Shown here one piece after another: positions 49,425 through 58,368 of a DNA stretch of 64,000 nt (positions are counted from its first letter, which is position 1; each line of letters starts with the position of its first letter). Under the pieces are notes generated by a model that saw only the letters and a list, made by a program, of their open reading frames with translations, ran no database searches and was not told the origin of the DNA. A program made the position numbers and the translations under genes. The DNA is from Streptomyces sp. SID13031 (GTDB lineage: Bacteria > Actinomycetota > Actinomycetes > Propionibacteriales > Kribbellaceae): positions 62,001 to 126,000 of the forward strand of contig NZ_JAAGLV010000021.1 in the NCBI RefSeq assembly GCF_010548305.1, written 5' to 3'.

Positions 49425-50197
49425 GACCGGCACCCGCGGTCAACGCCGTACGAGCGCCGGGTCTTGGCCACCAACGCCACCGGCGAAAGCTGCCGTCCGC
49501 CATGCCAGGCATTGAGGAAACTCTGCGGCGGTACAGCACCCCGCCGGATCCACCAATGCCCAGCAGGCGTAGGCCAACTGATCCCGAAATGCAGATGCGG
49601 CGGCGTCGCCTGAGCGCTGCCGGTCTTCCCGGTCAACCCCAGCGTCTGCCCGGCCCGAACCGCCAGCCCCGGCTTGATCTCCGCCCCGATCGCCGACAGA
49701 TGCGACCCGTAGTACCGAACGCCATCCACCCCGACCACCGAGACCGACAACCCGCCCCGATCCTCGCCGACGTTGGTCTTCGACGACCAGGAATCCACCC
49801 GAGTCACCTCGTCCACCCGCCCGTCAACCGGCGAAACGAACCGGCACCCCTTATCCGCGAAGATGTCCGACGCGGGGTAGTCATGATGACTCTGCGAAGC
49901 ATCTGCCCGACACCCACCGACGGGGAACACGTACTTCGTGGCAGTACTGGTCACCCGTACCGGTGGAACCACCGGGCTCGATGGCTGCTGTGACTGCGGC
50001 TGCTCAGGTGTCGCTGCACCGGTCGGCTCAACCGGCACAGCCACCGTCTTGGTCCGCGTACTACTCACCGGCACCGGCACCGGCACCGGCGAAGGCGCAG
50101 TCGACTTGCCGGACTCAGCCCGATCGAAAGCCCCGGTAGCGTTGAGCACGATCACCCCACTACCCACAACCACCAGGGCCGCGGACAGGAAGGCCAC
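49415..50197 (-). CDS. M23 family metallopeptidase (LytM-like)
   Basis: At 260 residues, the N-terminal hydrophobic segment (about 3-22) anchors or exports the protein, a Val/Pro/Thr-rich linker follows to about 90, and the rest is an M23 domain with zinc motifs HHDYPASD and HLHFG. Such enzymes cut peptidoglycan peptide bridges. The C-terminal end has several Cys and Arg residues. It overlaps the end of the epoxide-hydrolase gene by 10 bases. Confidence 0.87.
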   Translation of the reverse strand: MAFLSAALVVVGSGVIVLNATGAFDRAESGKSTAPSPVPVPVPVSSTRTKTVAVPVEPTGAATPEQPQSQQPSSPVVPPVRVTSTATKYVFPVGGCRADASQSHHDYPASDIFADKGCRFVSPVDGRVDEVTRVDSWSSKTNVGEDRGGLSVSVVGVDGVRYYGSHLSAIGAEIKPGLAVRAGQTLGLTGKTGSAQATPPHLHFGISWPTPAGHWWIRRGAVPPQSFLNAWHGGRQLSPVALVAKTRRSYGVDRGCRSYC

Positions 50198-50215
50198 CCA
50201 CCCAGACAGACCGTC

Positions 50216-50887
50216 TCACTGGAGCCAAAAGTTGTTGACCGCGGCAACCGAGTAGACCGTCTCGCAGGGAATGCCGTTCTGGTCGGCGTCCATCCGCAGT
50301 GGCATGGCGTAGTACCACCAGTAGGCCACGGCTTCAGCGTAGGTCGCCCCCCGGTCGGCGAGCTCCCGGCAGAGCAGATTCGACGTCAGTGGCGCGGCGC
50401 CGGCGACCTCACGCCCGTTCCAGTACTGGCCGATATCGCTGCGCGAATAGACCGTCTCGCACGGGATACCGTTGCGGTCGGCATCCATCTGGTTCGGCTG
50501 ACCGTGCAGCCGCCAGTAGTCGATCGCCGCCACGTAGCTGTACCCCTTGGTCTTCAGATCCCGGCAGAAGAGTCCCGTCGGGAGCGATCGGACGTCGCCG
50601 ATCGCCTTCGGCAAGGTTCGTACTGGCGCCGGCGCCGTCGTGGTGCCTTTGACCGACGGAGCCACGGTCAGCGTCTTCACCGTAACCGGTACGCCGGCCG
50701 ACTGCGGCGTCGACGCCGTCTCCTTGGCCGAGTCCTGCCTGCTCATCATGACGACGAGCCAGGCCAGCAGTACGACCACCACCCCGACCGCGACCCCTGC
50801 CAGGGCAGCCAGCGTCGCGTTCCCGCTGTCCTTGCCCAGGTGGGTGTTCTCGTGACTTTCCGTGACTGAATCCGGTTCTACGCTCAT
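50216..50887 (-). CDS. Membrane-anchored protein with duplicated excalibur-like domains
   Basis: The 223-residue protein has one membrane segment (about 25-47), a Thr/Pro linker and two tandem copies of a 45-residue module. Both contain a Cys-Arg-x-Leu start and a DADxNGIPCETVYS end, a variant of the excalibur DxDxDGxxCE calcium-binding motif. Paired cysteines likely form a disulfide in each module. It lies just upstream of the M23 peptidase gene on the same strand (18-base gap), suggesting a joint role at the cell wall. Confidence 0.8.
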   Translation of the reverse strand: MSVEPDSVTESHENTHLGKDSGNATLAALAGVAVGVVVVLLAWLVVMMSRQDSAKETASTPQSAGVPVTVKTLTVAPSVKGTTTAPAPVRTLPKAIGDVRSLPTGLFCRDLKTKGYSYVAAIDYWRLHGQPNQMDADRNGIPCETVYSRSDIGQYWNGREVAGAAPLTSNLLCRELADRGATYAEAVAYWWYYAMPLRMDADQNGIPCETVYSVAAVNNFWLQ

Positions 50888-51097
50888 GTTTCCCCCCGGG
50901 GCTCATTGAAGACCCGTCGCTCTGCGTTGTCTATGGCCTGGGGGTGGTCGTGGACGGCGAATAGTCAAATGCGACATCGTCGCAAAACAAGGGGTTCCGG
51001 GGCAAGGGGTGGGGGCTGGGGTTCATCCGGACAACATCTGGATGTCATTCGGAAAGGCGATGATCCCGCGGGATTCCGCCATCCGAGAGGAAACACG

Positions 51098-52879
51098 ATG
51101 GGACACACCCACGACCACACCGGCCACGGTCATGGTCACGATCACAGCCACGATCACAGCCATGAGCACGGGCAGGGACACGGTCATGGGCACGATCACG
51201 ACCATCACCACCCGAACACCGAGCTGGACGCGGCCACCACCGCGGCGCTGGACGAGTCGGTTCCGGACAGTGACCTCTCGCCGACCGAGCTGTCGCGCCG
51301 CGGGCTGCTGCGCTCGGCCGGGATCCTCGGTGGAGCAGCGGCGCTCGCCGTCTCCGGTGCGGAGTTCGCTGCCGCGACCTCGCCGACCTCGCACGTGTTC
51401 ACCTCCGGCGGCCGGCCGAACGTCTGGCTCGCGGGGGACCACCACATCCACACCCAGCTGAGCTCCGACGGTATGTACCGGGTGATCGACCAGGCGCAGC
51501 ACGCGGCCGCCAACGGTCTCGACTGGCTCGTCATCACCGACCACGGTGGCGCCACCCACGCCCGGATCGGCGTCGACCTGGTCAACCCGCAGATCAAGGC
51601 GGCTCGGGCAGAGCTGAAAGACACCCTGATCTTCCAGGGCCTGGAGTGGAACATCCCGGCGGCCGAGCACGGCACCGTCTTCGTCGCTCCGGGCAGCCGT
51701 GAGGTCGAAGTACTGAAGCAGTTCGAGAACAGCTACGACGGCAGCGTGAAGAACGCCGGTGCCAACACGCCGGTCAACGAGCAGCTCGCCGTCGACGGCA
51801 TCCAGTGGCTCGGCCAGCAGGTCGACCTCCGCCGGGTCTCGGACGCACTGTTCCTCGCGAACCACCCCGCCCGCAACGGCATCGACAGCCCGCACGAGAT
51901 CCGCAACTGGCGCGACGCGGACCCGCGGATCGCCGTCGGCTTCGAGGGCGCACCCGGTCACCAGGCCGGCGGCCTGCCCGCCGCGATCGGCGCCGGCGGG
52001 GCCCGCGGCCTTTACGGCAACGCCCCGAACGCGAACTCCTTCCCCGGGTACCCGGCCGAGTCGTACCGGACCTGGGGTGGCTTCGACTGGATGACCGCCA
52101 CTGTCGGCGGCCTGTGGGACAGCCTGCTCGCCGAGGGCAAGCCGTGGTGGATCAGCGCGAACTCCGACTCACACGTGAACTGGAACGAGACCGCCCGCCG
52201 ACCCGACGGCTCGGACCAGGCCCAGTTCGACCGAGACGGCCGCTACATGGACCCGGTCTACAGCGGCACGGTCAACCGCACTGCGGCTGACTTCTTCCCC
52301 GGCTACTACAGCCGCACGCACGTCGGCGCCGACAACCGCGACTACCGCGCGGTGATGGAAGGCCTGCGCAACGGCCGGGTCTGGGTCGACCACGGCGCGC
52401 TCGTCAAGGGCGTCGAGGTCGAGGTCCGCGAGGCCGGCAAGACTCGTGGCGAGCCGCTGGGCGGTGCCTTGCACGTACGCCGGGGTCGCGCGGTCGAGCT
52501 GGTCGTCCGGATCACCGCGCAGAACGTGCCGAACTGGTCCAACTTCGTGCCGTCGCTCAACCGCGTCGACGCGATCGTGGGTGCGGTGACGGGTGCGGTC
52601 AGCGACAAGGACACCTTCACGGCGCCCGACACCAAAGTCGTCCGGCAGTGGGACACCTCCGGCAAGCGCGGCATCTTCGAGCTGGTCCTGCCGCTGGGCA
52701 AGGCGGAGACCCCGTACTACGTGCGCGTACGTGGTACCGACGGCAACCGCAGCCAGCCGGGCTACCTCGGTGCAGCGATCGACCCTGCCGGTCCGAAGCT
52801 GGACGTGGTCGGCGACGCAGACCCGTGGGCCGACCTGTGGTTCTACACGAACCCGATCTGGGTGCTTCCGACCAAGTGA
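51098..52879 (+). CDS. Tat-exported PHP-domain phosphoesterase with His-rich leader
   Basis: The protein is 593 residues from ATG 51098 (GAGAGG upstream). Residues 2-37 are extraordinarily rich in His, Gly and Asp (about 17 His). A twin-arginine signal follows at about 66-93 (SRRGLLRSAGILGG). The mature protein has PHP metal motifs GDHHIHTQLSSDG, ITDHGG, LANHP and NSDSH. PHP enzymes hydrolyse phosphate esters with two or three metals. A His-rich segment before the Tat signal is unusual. The 210-base gap upstream has no gene. Confidence 0.87.
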   Translation: MGHTHDHTGHGHGHDHSHDHSHEHGQGHGHGHDHDHHHPNTELDAATTAALDESVPDSDLSPTELSRRGLLRSAGILGGAAALAVSGAEFAAATSPTSHVFTSGGRPNVWLAGDHHIHTQLSSDGMYRVIDQAQHAAANGLDWLVITDHGGATHARIGVDLVNPQIKAARAELKDTLIFQGLEWNIPAAEHGTVFVAPGSREVEVLKQFENSYDGSVKNAGANTPVNEQLAVDGIQWLGQQVDLRRVSDALFLANHPARNGIDSPHEIRNWRDADPRIAVGFEGAPGHQAGGLPAAIGAGGARGLYGNAPNANSFPGYPAESYRTWGGFDWMTATVGGLWDSLLAEGKPWWISANSDSHVNWNETARRPDGSDQAQFDRDGRYMDPVYSGTVNRTAADFFPGYYSRTHVGADNRDYRAVMEGLRNGRVWVDHGALVKGVEVEVREAGKTRGEPLGGALHVRRGRAVELVVRITAQNVPNWSNFVPSLNRVDAIVGAVTGAVSDKDTFTAPDTKVVRQWDTSGKRGIFELVLPLGKAETPYYVRVRGTDGNRSQPGYLGAAIDPAGPKLDVVGDADPWADLWFYTNPIWVLPTK

Positions 52880-53427
52880 TCATCGCCGTCGATGCGGACT
52901 CCGCAGACGCCGTGGAGGCAGAGCATGTCCTCCACGGCCTGCTGGAGTCCGCGACAGGCCCGGTAGTCGCCTGCACCCACGTGGTGCCAGGCGGCCACCT
53001 GGCTGTCTCCATCAGTACCTCGGCTGCCTTCGACCAGACAGCTCTGACCCAGGAGGTCGGCTCGGCCATCATCCGCGCGGGGGCGGCTGAGCCAGAGGTC
53101 GCAGGCCCGAGCCAACTCGTCCGCGGCGCCTACGTAGCCGCAGTAGAGACAGCACTCGGTACGGCGGGCCGCCTGGTCGCGTTCCCCGGTCAGGAGAACG
53201 CCCACGGCACCCTGACGGCAGCAGACCTGCGTGACCGCTGCGGTATCGACCAGGTAGAAGCACTGGGCGGCCTCACCGTCGAGGACTCCACCCTGATCGA
53301 CACCCGCGGCTTCATCCGCCCGATCCGCCGCAACGGCCAGGTAGTCCTCCTGGTCCAGCCGGCCGCCGGCGGCGTACTCATCCCCTTCGAGGTAGAACAC
53401 CAGATCAAGTGCTGCGCTAACCACTGA
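52876..53427 (+). CDS. Hypothetical protein coupled to the PHP gene
   Basis: The 183-residue protein starts at GTG 52876, overlapping the previous stop (GTGA). Beta-rich first half (IIAVDADSADAVEAEHVLHG, VACTHVVPGGHLAVSI) and Cys-Cys-x-x-His at the very end (IKCCANH). There is no membrane segment. Coupling suggests a function linked to the PHP protein, though it has no export signal. Family not recognised. Confidence 0.6.
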   Translation: MIIAVDADSADAVEAEHVLHGLLESATGPVVACTHVVPGGHLAVSISTSAAFDQTALTQEVGSAIIRAGAAEPEVAGPSQLVRGAYVAAVETALGTAGRLVAFPGQENAHGTLTAADLRDRCGIDQVEALGGLTVEDSTLIDTRGFIRPIRRNGQVVLLVQPAAGGVLIPFEVEHQIKCCANH

Positions 53428-53444
53428 CGCGAAAAGCTGGACCG

Positions 53445-55766
53445 TCAGGTGCGGACATCCCAGGAGTCCGAGCTCTGCAGGACTTCTGGGAGCGGGCCGA
53501 TGACGCCCAGGCGCTGGGTGCAGCGCGTCAGGGCGACGTACAGGTCGCGCAGGCCGCGAGGGGACTCGATCAGGATGCCGTCGGGGTCGACGACCAGGAC
53601 GGAGTCGAACTCGAGGCCCTTCGCGCCCGCCACGGTAAGCACGGTGATACCGGCAACGTCGCCGACTGCCTCCTGCACCAGCTCGAGCCGGTGCCGCGAG
53701 GTGATCACCCCGACCTGCCCGTGCTGCGTCTCCTCGTGTGCCACCTTGCTCACGTACGCCGCCTGCTCGGCCGCCGGGACGTCCAGGTGCCAGGGCTTGA
53801 CCCCAGTGGACCGCACTGACCGAGGGGCCTTGGCTGTCGGGTCGACCTCGCGCAGTACGTCCGCAGCGAGCTCCATCACCTCAGCCGGTGTCCGGTAGTT
53901 CAGCGTCAGCTCCGCCAGCCGCCAGCGGTCCCCGAACGTCGGTGCCAGCGCTTGCTGCCAGCTAGTACTGCCGCCGGCAGCACCCGTCTGGGCGACGTCG
54001 CCGACCAGCGTCATCGAGCGCAACGGACAGCGCCGCGCGATCGCGCGCCACGCCATCGGCGACAACTCCTGCGCCTCGTCCACGATCACGTGCCCGTACG
54101 TCCACCGCCGGTCGACCGAGGCGCGCTCGGCCAGCGTGCGATCGTCATCGGCCTCATATCTCGCCGCGAAGGCTTCCGCATCGAGGATGTCCTTCGCCGA
54201 CAACACCTCCGCCTCGTCGTCCTCGTCGAAGTCGGTCGACCCTGATCCGGACAGCACGTCCAGCGAGCCCTGCGCATACGCGATCGCCCGCGCGCGTTCG
54301 GCCCGTTCGCGAGCCAGGTCGCGCCCGTCGTCACCGAGCAGCTCAGCGGCTTCATCGAGCAGCGGTACGTCGGCGGGGCTCCAGTCATCGCCGTACCGGA
54401 GCAGGTGCTCGCGGTCGAGCGCACTGAGCTGCGGCGCCGCCGACGCGAGTCGCTGCTCATCGCCGTACAGGTCGATCAGTAGTTGTTGCGGGCTGAGCAC
54501 CGGCCAAAGCTTCACCAGCAACGCCTGTACTTCGGGGTCCGCGACGACCTCCTTGCGCAACTCCTCCAGGTCGTACTCGTCCAGCAGGTTCTCCCCACCG
54601 AGCGGGTCCTCGCCGATGATGTCGGCGTACTGCGTTGTGAGCAGGTCGATCGTCTCGTTGGCGAAGAACGGCTGGGCCTGGTTGTGCGTCAGTTGCCGGG
54701 CGCGCGCCTTGGCCCGGGTCTCCTCGACCACGGACGGTTCCAGCCGTAGTACGGTCCGGTCGATCGTCAGCTCGATCGGTTGGCCGGGCACCCATTGACG
54801 GTCGGCGACCGCGGTCTTGATCACCTCGGCCATCACCGCACGGCCCTTGACCTCGGCCACCTCGGCGGGCTCCGGCCGGGTCGCGGTCAGGCCCGGGTAC
54901 AGCTCGGCGACGGTGACCAGGCGGACGCCGTCCTCGCCGAGCGACGGTAGTACCTGGCCGATGAACTTCAGGAACGTCGAATTAGGGCCGACGACCAGAA
55001 TTCCGCGCTTTTCCAGTTGACTGCGATGTGTATACAAAAGGAAAGCGGCCCGGTGCAGCGCGATTGCGGTCTTCCCGGTGCCCGGTCCGCCCTGGACGAC
55101 GAGCACACCGGCCAGCTCGGAACGGATGATCCGGTCCTGGTCGGCCTGGATCGTCCGCACGATCGACTCCATCGTGCCGGTCCGCCGGGCGTCGAGCGCG
55201 CTGAGCAGGACCGCCTCGCCGACCACACCGGTACCGGGCTGGGACGCGCCGTCCGCGGTCCGGTCCAGGTCGAGCTGCTCGTCCTGGACGTCGACCACCT
55301 GACGCAACCTGGTCTGGATGTGCCGGCGGCGGACGACGCCCTCGTTCACCACCGCTGTGGCGATGTAGAACGGCCGCGCGGCAGGCGCGCGCCAGTCGAC
55401 CAGCAACGGTTCGTAGTCCTCGTCGTGCAACCCGATCCGCCCGATGTGCAGGACGCCACCGTCCTCGTCGTCGAGCCGGCCGAACGCGAGACCCTCCTCG
55501 GCCGCGTTCAGCCGGGACAGCCTGGCGTTCAGGTCCCGGACCCGGCCGTCGCGCTGGTGCAAGGCTTGCGCGTTCTTGGTGCCGGCCACCTGCTCGTCTT
55601 GCCGGCGACCCTCCGTACGTTCGCGCTCACGGTCGAGCGTTGCGTAGAAAGCCGTCAGGTAAACCTGTTCAGCCTGGACCGGATTCAGCAATTCCAACCC
55701 CTCGTGATAAACTGCACCTCGTTGGTTCCCAGGGCCGATTTCGGCAATTTCTCTGGTAGCAGCCAC
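53445..55766 (-). CDS. HelD/HelR-like RNA-polymerase-recycling ATPase (UvrD-like)
   Basis: The 773-residue protein has an N-terminal coiled coil (about 30-90), the HelD core start GRIGLHDEDYEPLLVDWRAP, Walker A GGPGTGKT, Walker B VIVDEAQELSP, and superfamily 1 motifs (LTLNYRTP; VAGAKGLEFD; LYVALTRCTQ). This is the HelD/HelR architecture, which rescues stalled or rifampin-bound RNA polymerase. I looked for a rifamycin-associated element in the 64-base upstream gap and did not see one. It is divergent from the M4 peptidase gene. Confidence 0.9.
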   Translation of the reverse strand: MAATREIAEIGPGNQRGAVYHEGLELLNPVQAEQVYLTAFYATLDRERERTEGRRQDEQVAGTKNAQALHQRDGRVRDLNARLSRLNAAEEGLAFGRLDDEDGGVLHIGRIGLHDEDYEPLLVDWRAPAARPFYIATAVVNEGVVRRRHIQTRLRQVVDVQDEQLDLDRTADGASQPGTGVVGEAVLLSALDARRTGTMESIVRTIQADQDRIIRSELAGVLVVQGGPGTGKTAIALHRAAFLLYTHRSQLEKRGILVVGPNSTFLKFIGQVLPSLGEDGVRLVTVAELYPGLTATRPEPAEVAEVKGRAVMAEVIKTAVADRQWVPGQPIELTIDRTVLRLEPSVVEETRAKARARQLTHNQAQPFFANETIDLLTTQYADIIGEDPLGGENLLDEYDLEELRKEVVADPEVQALLVKLWPVLSPQQLLIDLYGDEQRLASAAPQLSALDREHLLRYGDDWSPADVPLLDEAAELLGDDGRDLARERAERARAIAYAQGSLDVLSGSGSTDFDEDDEAEVLSAKDILDAEAFAARYEADDDRTLAERASVDRRWTYGHVIVDEAQELSPMAWRAIARRCPLRSMTLVGDVAQTGAAGGSTSWQQALAPTFGDRWRLAELTLNYRTPAEVMELAADVLREVDPTAKAPRSVRSTGVKPWHLDVPAAEQAAYVSKVAHEETQHGQVGVITSRHRLELVQEAVGDVAGITVLTVAGAKGLEFDSVLVVDPDGILIESPRGLRDLYVALTRCTQRLGVIGPLPEVLQSSDSWDVRT

Positions 55767-55830
55767 AAATCCTTGAGTTTATCGCATTTCGCTCTTTGCG
55801 GTACCCGGCCGAAAGGGCACGATCAGGTCC

Positions 55831-57291
55831 ATGACGGTCCACCACATCGTCCCGCCGTACCTGCTCGAACACCTCGAGCGCACCGCGGACGACCCGAATC
55901 TGCGCGCTCGCTACCGCCAGTCGCTGCAGCACGACGCCGTACTCCGGAGCCGCCCCGCCGCTTTCGGGCAAGGCTCTGCCCAGCTTGAAGGCAGCGAGGC
56001 CGGAGCGCGACGGGTCGTCCACGATGCGGAGAACGGCACCTGCCTGCCAGGGACTCCGGCCAGGCGCGAAGGCGACCCGGCCGTCGCGGACGAGACCGTC
56101 AACCGGGCCTACGACGGCACCGGCGCGACCTGGACGATGTTCAAGGAATGCTTCGGCCGCGACTCGGTCGACGGCGCCGGACTGCCGCTGAACTCGACGG
56201 TGCACTTCGACCGTGGCTACGCGAACGCCTTCTGGGACGGCGCGCAGATGGTGTTCGGCGACGGGGACGGCGAGATCTTCGGCGACTTCACCCGCTCGAT
56301 CGACGTCACCGGCCACGAGTTGACGCATGGCGTCACGCAGTACACGGCCGGGCTTGTCTACGAAGGCCAGTCGGGCGCGCTCAACGAGAGCCTCTCCGAT
56401 GTCTTCGGCTCACTCGCGAAGCAGCACCACCTGGGCCAGTCCGCCGCCGAAGCCGACTGGCTGATCGGCGCCGAACTCTTCCGCCCAGGCGTCGCAGGAG
56501 TAGCCCTCCGCTCGATGAAGGCCCCCGGTACGGCGTACGACGACCCCCGCCTCGGCCGCGACCCACAGCCGGCCCACATGTCCGGCTTCGTCGAAACCAC
56601 CGACGACAACGGGGGAGTCCACCTTAACTCCGGCATCCCCAACCACGCCTTCTACCTACTGGCCACAACCCTGGGCGGCAACGCCTATGAGAAGCCCGGC
56701 CAGATCTGGTACACCACCCTGACCTCAGGCACCCTCACCCCCACTACCACCTTCACCACCTTCGCCGAAGCAACTCACAGAACGGCCAGCACCATGTACG
56801 GCCCCACCTCCCCCGAAACAACCGCCGTAACCCAAGCCTGGCAATCAGTAGGCGTCCTCCTCCCCACCACCGCCGAGGTCAGCTCCACCGATGCCAGCCC
56901 TGCCGACGCCGGAACCACCGACACGGCGCGAACCACCGACGCCGAAACGACTGGTACCGAAACCACTGGTACCGAATCCGCCGGCACCGAAACGGCCGCT
57001 ACTGAAACCGTCGGTACCGAAACCGCCAGCACCGCCGACACAGGCGATGCCACCGACTCGTCGAGCGAGCGAAGCGAAGCGGAAGCCCCGCCCGGCCAAT
57101 CAGCCGAGTCGGTCGAGCTAATGCGTGCCGCCAACACCTCCCTGGCCCTCAACACCCCACCGGCCCCACCCGCAACCCCGCCTGCAGCAGCACCATCCGA
57201 GGCGCCCGCGACCCCGCCGACCTCCGCGACCCCGCCGACTCCGGCCGACTCATCGCCGACCCCGCCATCCGCACCCTCGCCGACCGACTAG
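55831..57291 (+). CDS. M4 family (protealysin-like) metallopeptidase with Thr/Glu and Pro-rich tail
   Basis: The 486-residue protein begins with the protealysin-type precursor motif PPYLL (8-12) and no signal peptide. Zinc motif HELTH at about 162, the third ligand in NESLSDVFG and catalytic His in NSGIPNHAFY complete a thermolysin-like site. After about residue 350 comes a low-complexity tail of TETxGTE-type repeats (about 370-410) and a Pro/Ala/Thr end. The peptidase part has normal length. The short propeptide suggests intracellular or non-Sec export. No neighbouring inhibitor gene was found. Confidence 0.88.
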   Translation: MTVHHIVPPYLLEHLERTADDPNLRARYRQSLQHDAVLRSRPAAFGQGSAQLEGSEAGARRVVHDAENGTCLPGTPARREGDPAVADETVNRAYDGTGATWTMFKECFGRDSVDGAGLPLNSTVHFDRGYANAFWDGAQMVFGDGDGEIFGDFTRSIDVTGHELTHGVTQYTAGLVYEGQSGALNESLSDVFGSLAKQHHLGQSAAEADWLIGAELFRPGVAGVALRSMKAPGTAYDDPRLGRDPQPAHMSGFVETTDDNGGVHLNSGIPNHAFYLLATTLGGNAYEKPGQIWYTTLTSGTLTPTTTFTTFAEATHRTASTMYGPTSPETTAVTQAWQSVGVLLPTTAEVSSTDASPADAGTTDTARTTDAETTGTETTGTESAGTETAATETVGTETASTADTGDATDSSSERSEAEAPPGQSAESVELMRAANTSLALNTPPAPPATPPAAAPSEAPATPPTSATPPTPADSSPTPPSAPSPTD

Positions 57292-57414
57292 CGGCCCGCC
57301 GCCTTGCCGACGCCGTACCGTCTCGCGCCGTGCCGTCTTGCGCCGCTCCCGGCGACGTGCGCTCTCGCCGGTCGGGCTTGACCTCAAGGAGGCTTGAGGT
57401 TCTAGCGTCGAGGG

Positions 57415-57952
57415 GTGACTGTGCATCCGCTTCGTCTGGCGTTGGTGGTCCGGAATTCTGAGCCGGGTAAGTTCGGCACCGTTGTGGCTGAGTGGTTTGC
57501 GCGGGAGGTTGAGAGCCGGGACGAGTTCAAGCTCGACCTGATCGACCTCGACCGCACACCTCTGGCCGACCTCCCCGCCCGTATCGACGAGGCGGATGCG
57601 TTCGTAATCGTCTGCCCGGAGTACAACCACGGCTACCCGGGCGACCTGAAGACCGCGATCGACGCAGTACGGCGCCCCTGGTACGCGAAACCGGTTTCCT
57701 TCATCGTCTACGGCGGCCGCTCGGGCGGTCTCCGCGCCGCCGAGCAACTCCGCCAGGTCTTCGGCGAACTCCACGCCGTCACCATCCGCGAAACCCTTAG
57801 CTTCCACCAGCCAACCGACCCCTTCAACCCCCGACGGCACCCCGACCGACCCCACCACCCCACTCGCCGCCGCCACCCTCCTCACCCAACTGGCCTGGTG
57901 GTCCCGCCCCCTCCGCGAAGCCCGCACCACCACCACCCCCTACCCCGCCTGA
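57415..57952 (+). CDS. NAD(P)H-dependent FMN reductase, frameshifted near the end
   Basis: The first 140 residues are a flavodoxin-like FMN reductase: LALVVRNSEPGKFGTVVAEW, the FMN loop VCPEYNHGYPGDLKTAID and FIVYGGRSGG. At the C run 57828-57832 the frame departs from protein-like sequence. One base fewer would give PDGTPTDPTTPLAAATLLTQ then LAWWSRPLREAR, a normal family ending, closing at 57952. As read, translation would go on to 58038 with a Pro/His-rich tail. A homopolymer error or a recent mutation is likely. Confidence 0.78.
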
Positions 57953-58023
57953 CCCCCCCGCTTTGGACACGACCCACCCGCCCAACCCCCACCCAGTCCC
58001 CAATGTCGCCCACGCCAGCCACC

Positions 58024-58076
58024 TTGTGCACGGCCTGAGCGCCGAGCTCCGGCCGAATTGCTCAGGCCGTGCACAA
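58024..58076. repeat. Perfect 17-base inverted repeat
   Basis: TTGTGCACGGCCTGAGC (58024-58040) is complementary to 58060-58076 with a 19-base loop; pairing extends weakly outside. It may terminate the FMN reductase transcript. It opens a gap of about 400 bases without a gene. Confidence 0.7.
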
Positions 58077-58081
58077 AGTTG

Positions 58082-58216
<135 letters not shown>

Positions 58217-58368
58217 CCGCGCCCGTGTTCGCGTCGAGCGCGACCTCAGCCTTGGGGGTGCTGCGTCGCGCCCGCGTTCGGGCGGGCGGGAGCGCGGTGC
58301 CGTAGTACGGGTGAGGCGGAATAGTTGGCGAGGGGCGGCGGTTGGCATTCAACGTGAGTGCTGAAGCG

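Noticed and set aside
55767-55830. Rifamycin-associated element upstream of the HelR-like gene
   Set aside because: I looked for the GC-rich 19-base dyad and found only A/T-rich unstructured sequence.
57292-57414. Emfourin-type inhibitor gene after the protealysin-like peptidase
   Set aside because: The gap is too short and has no fitting frame.
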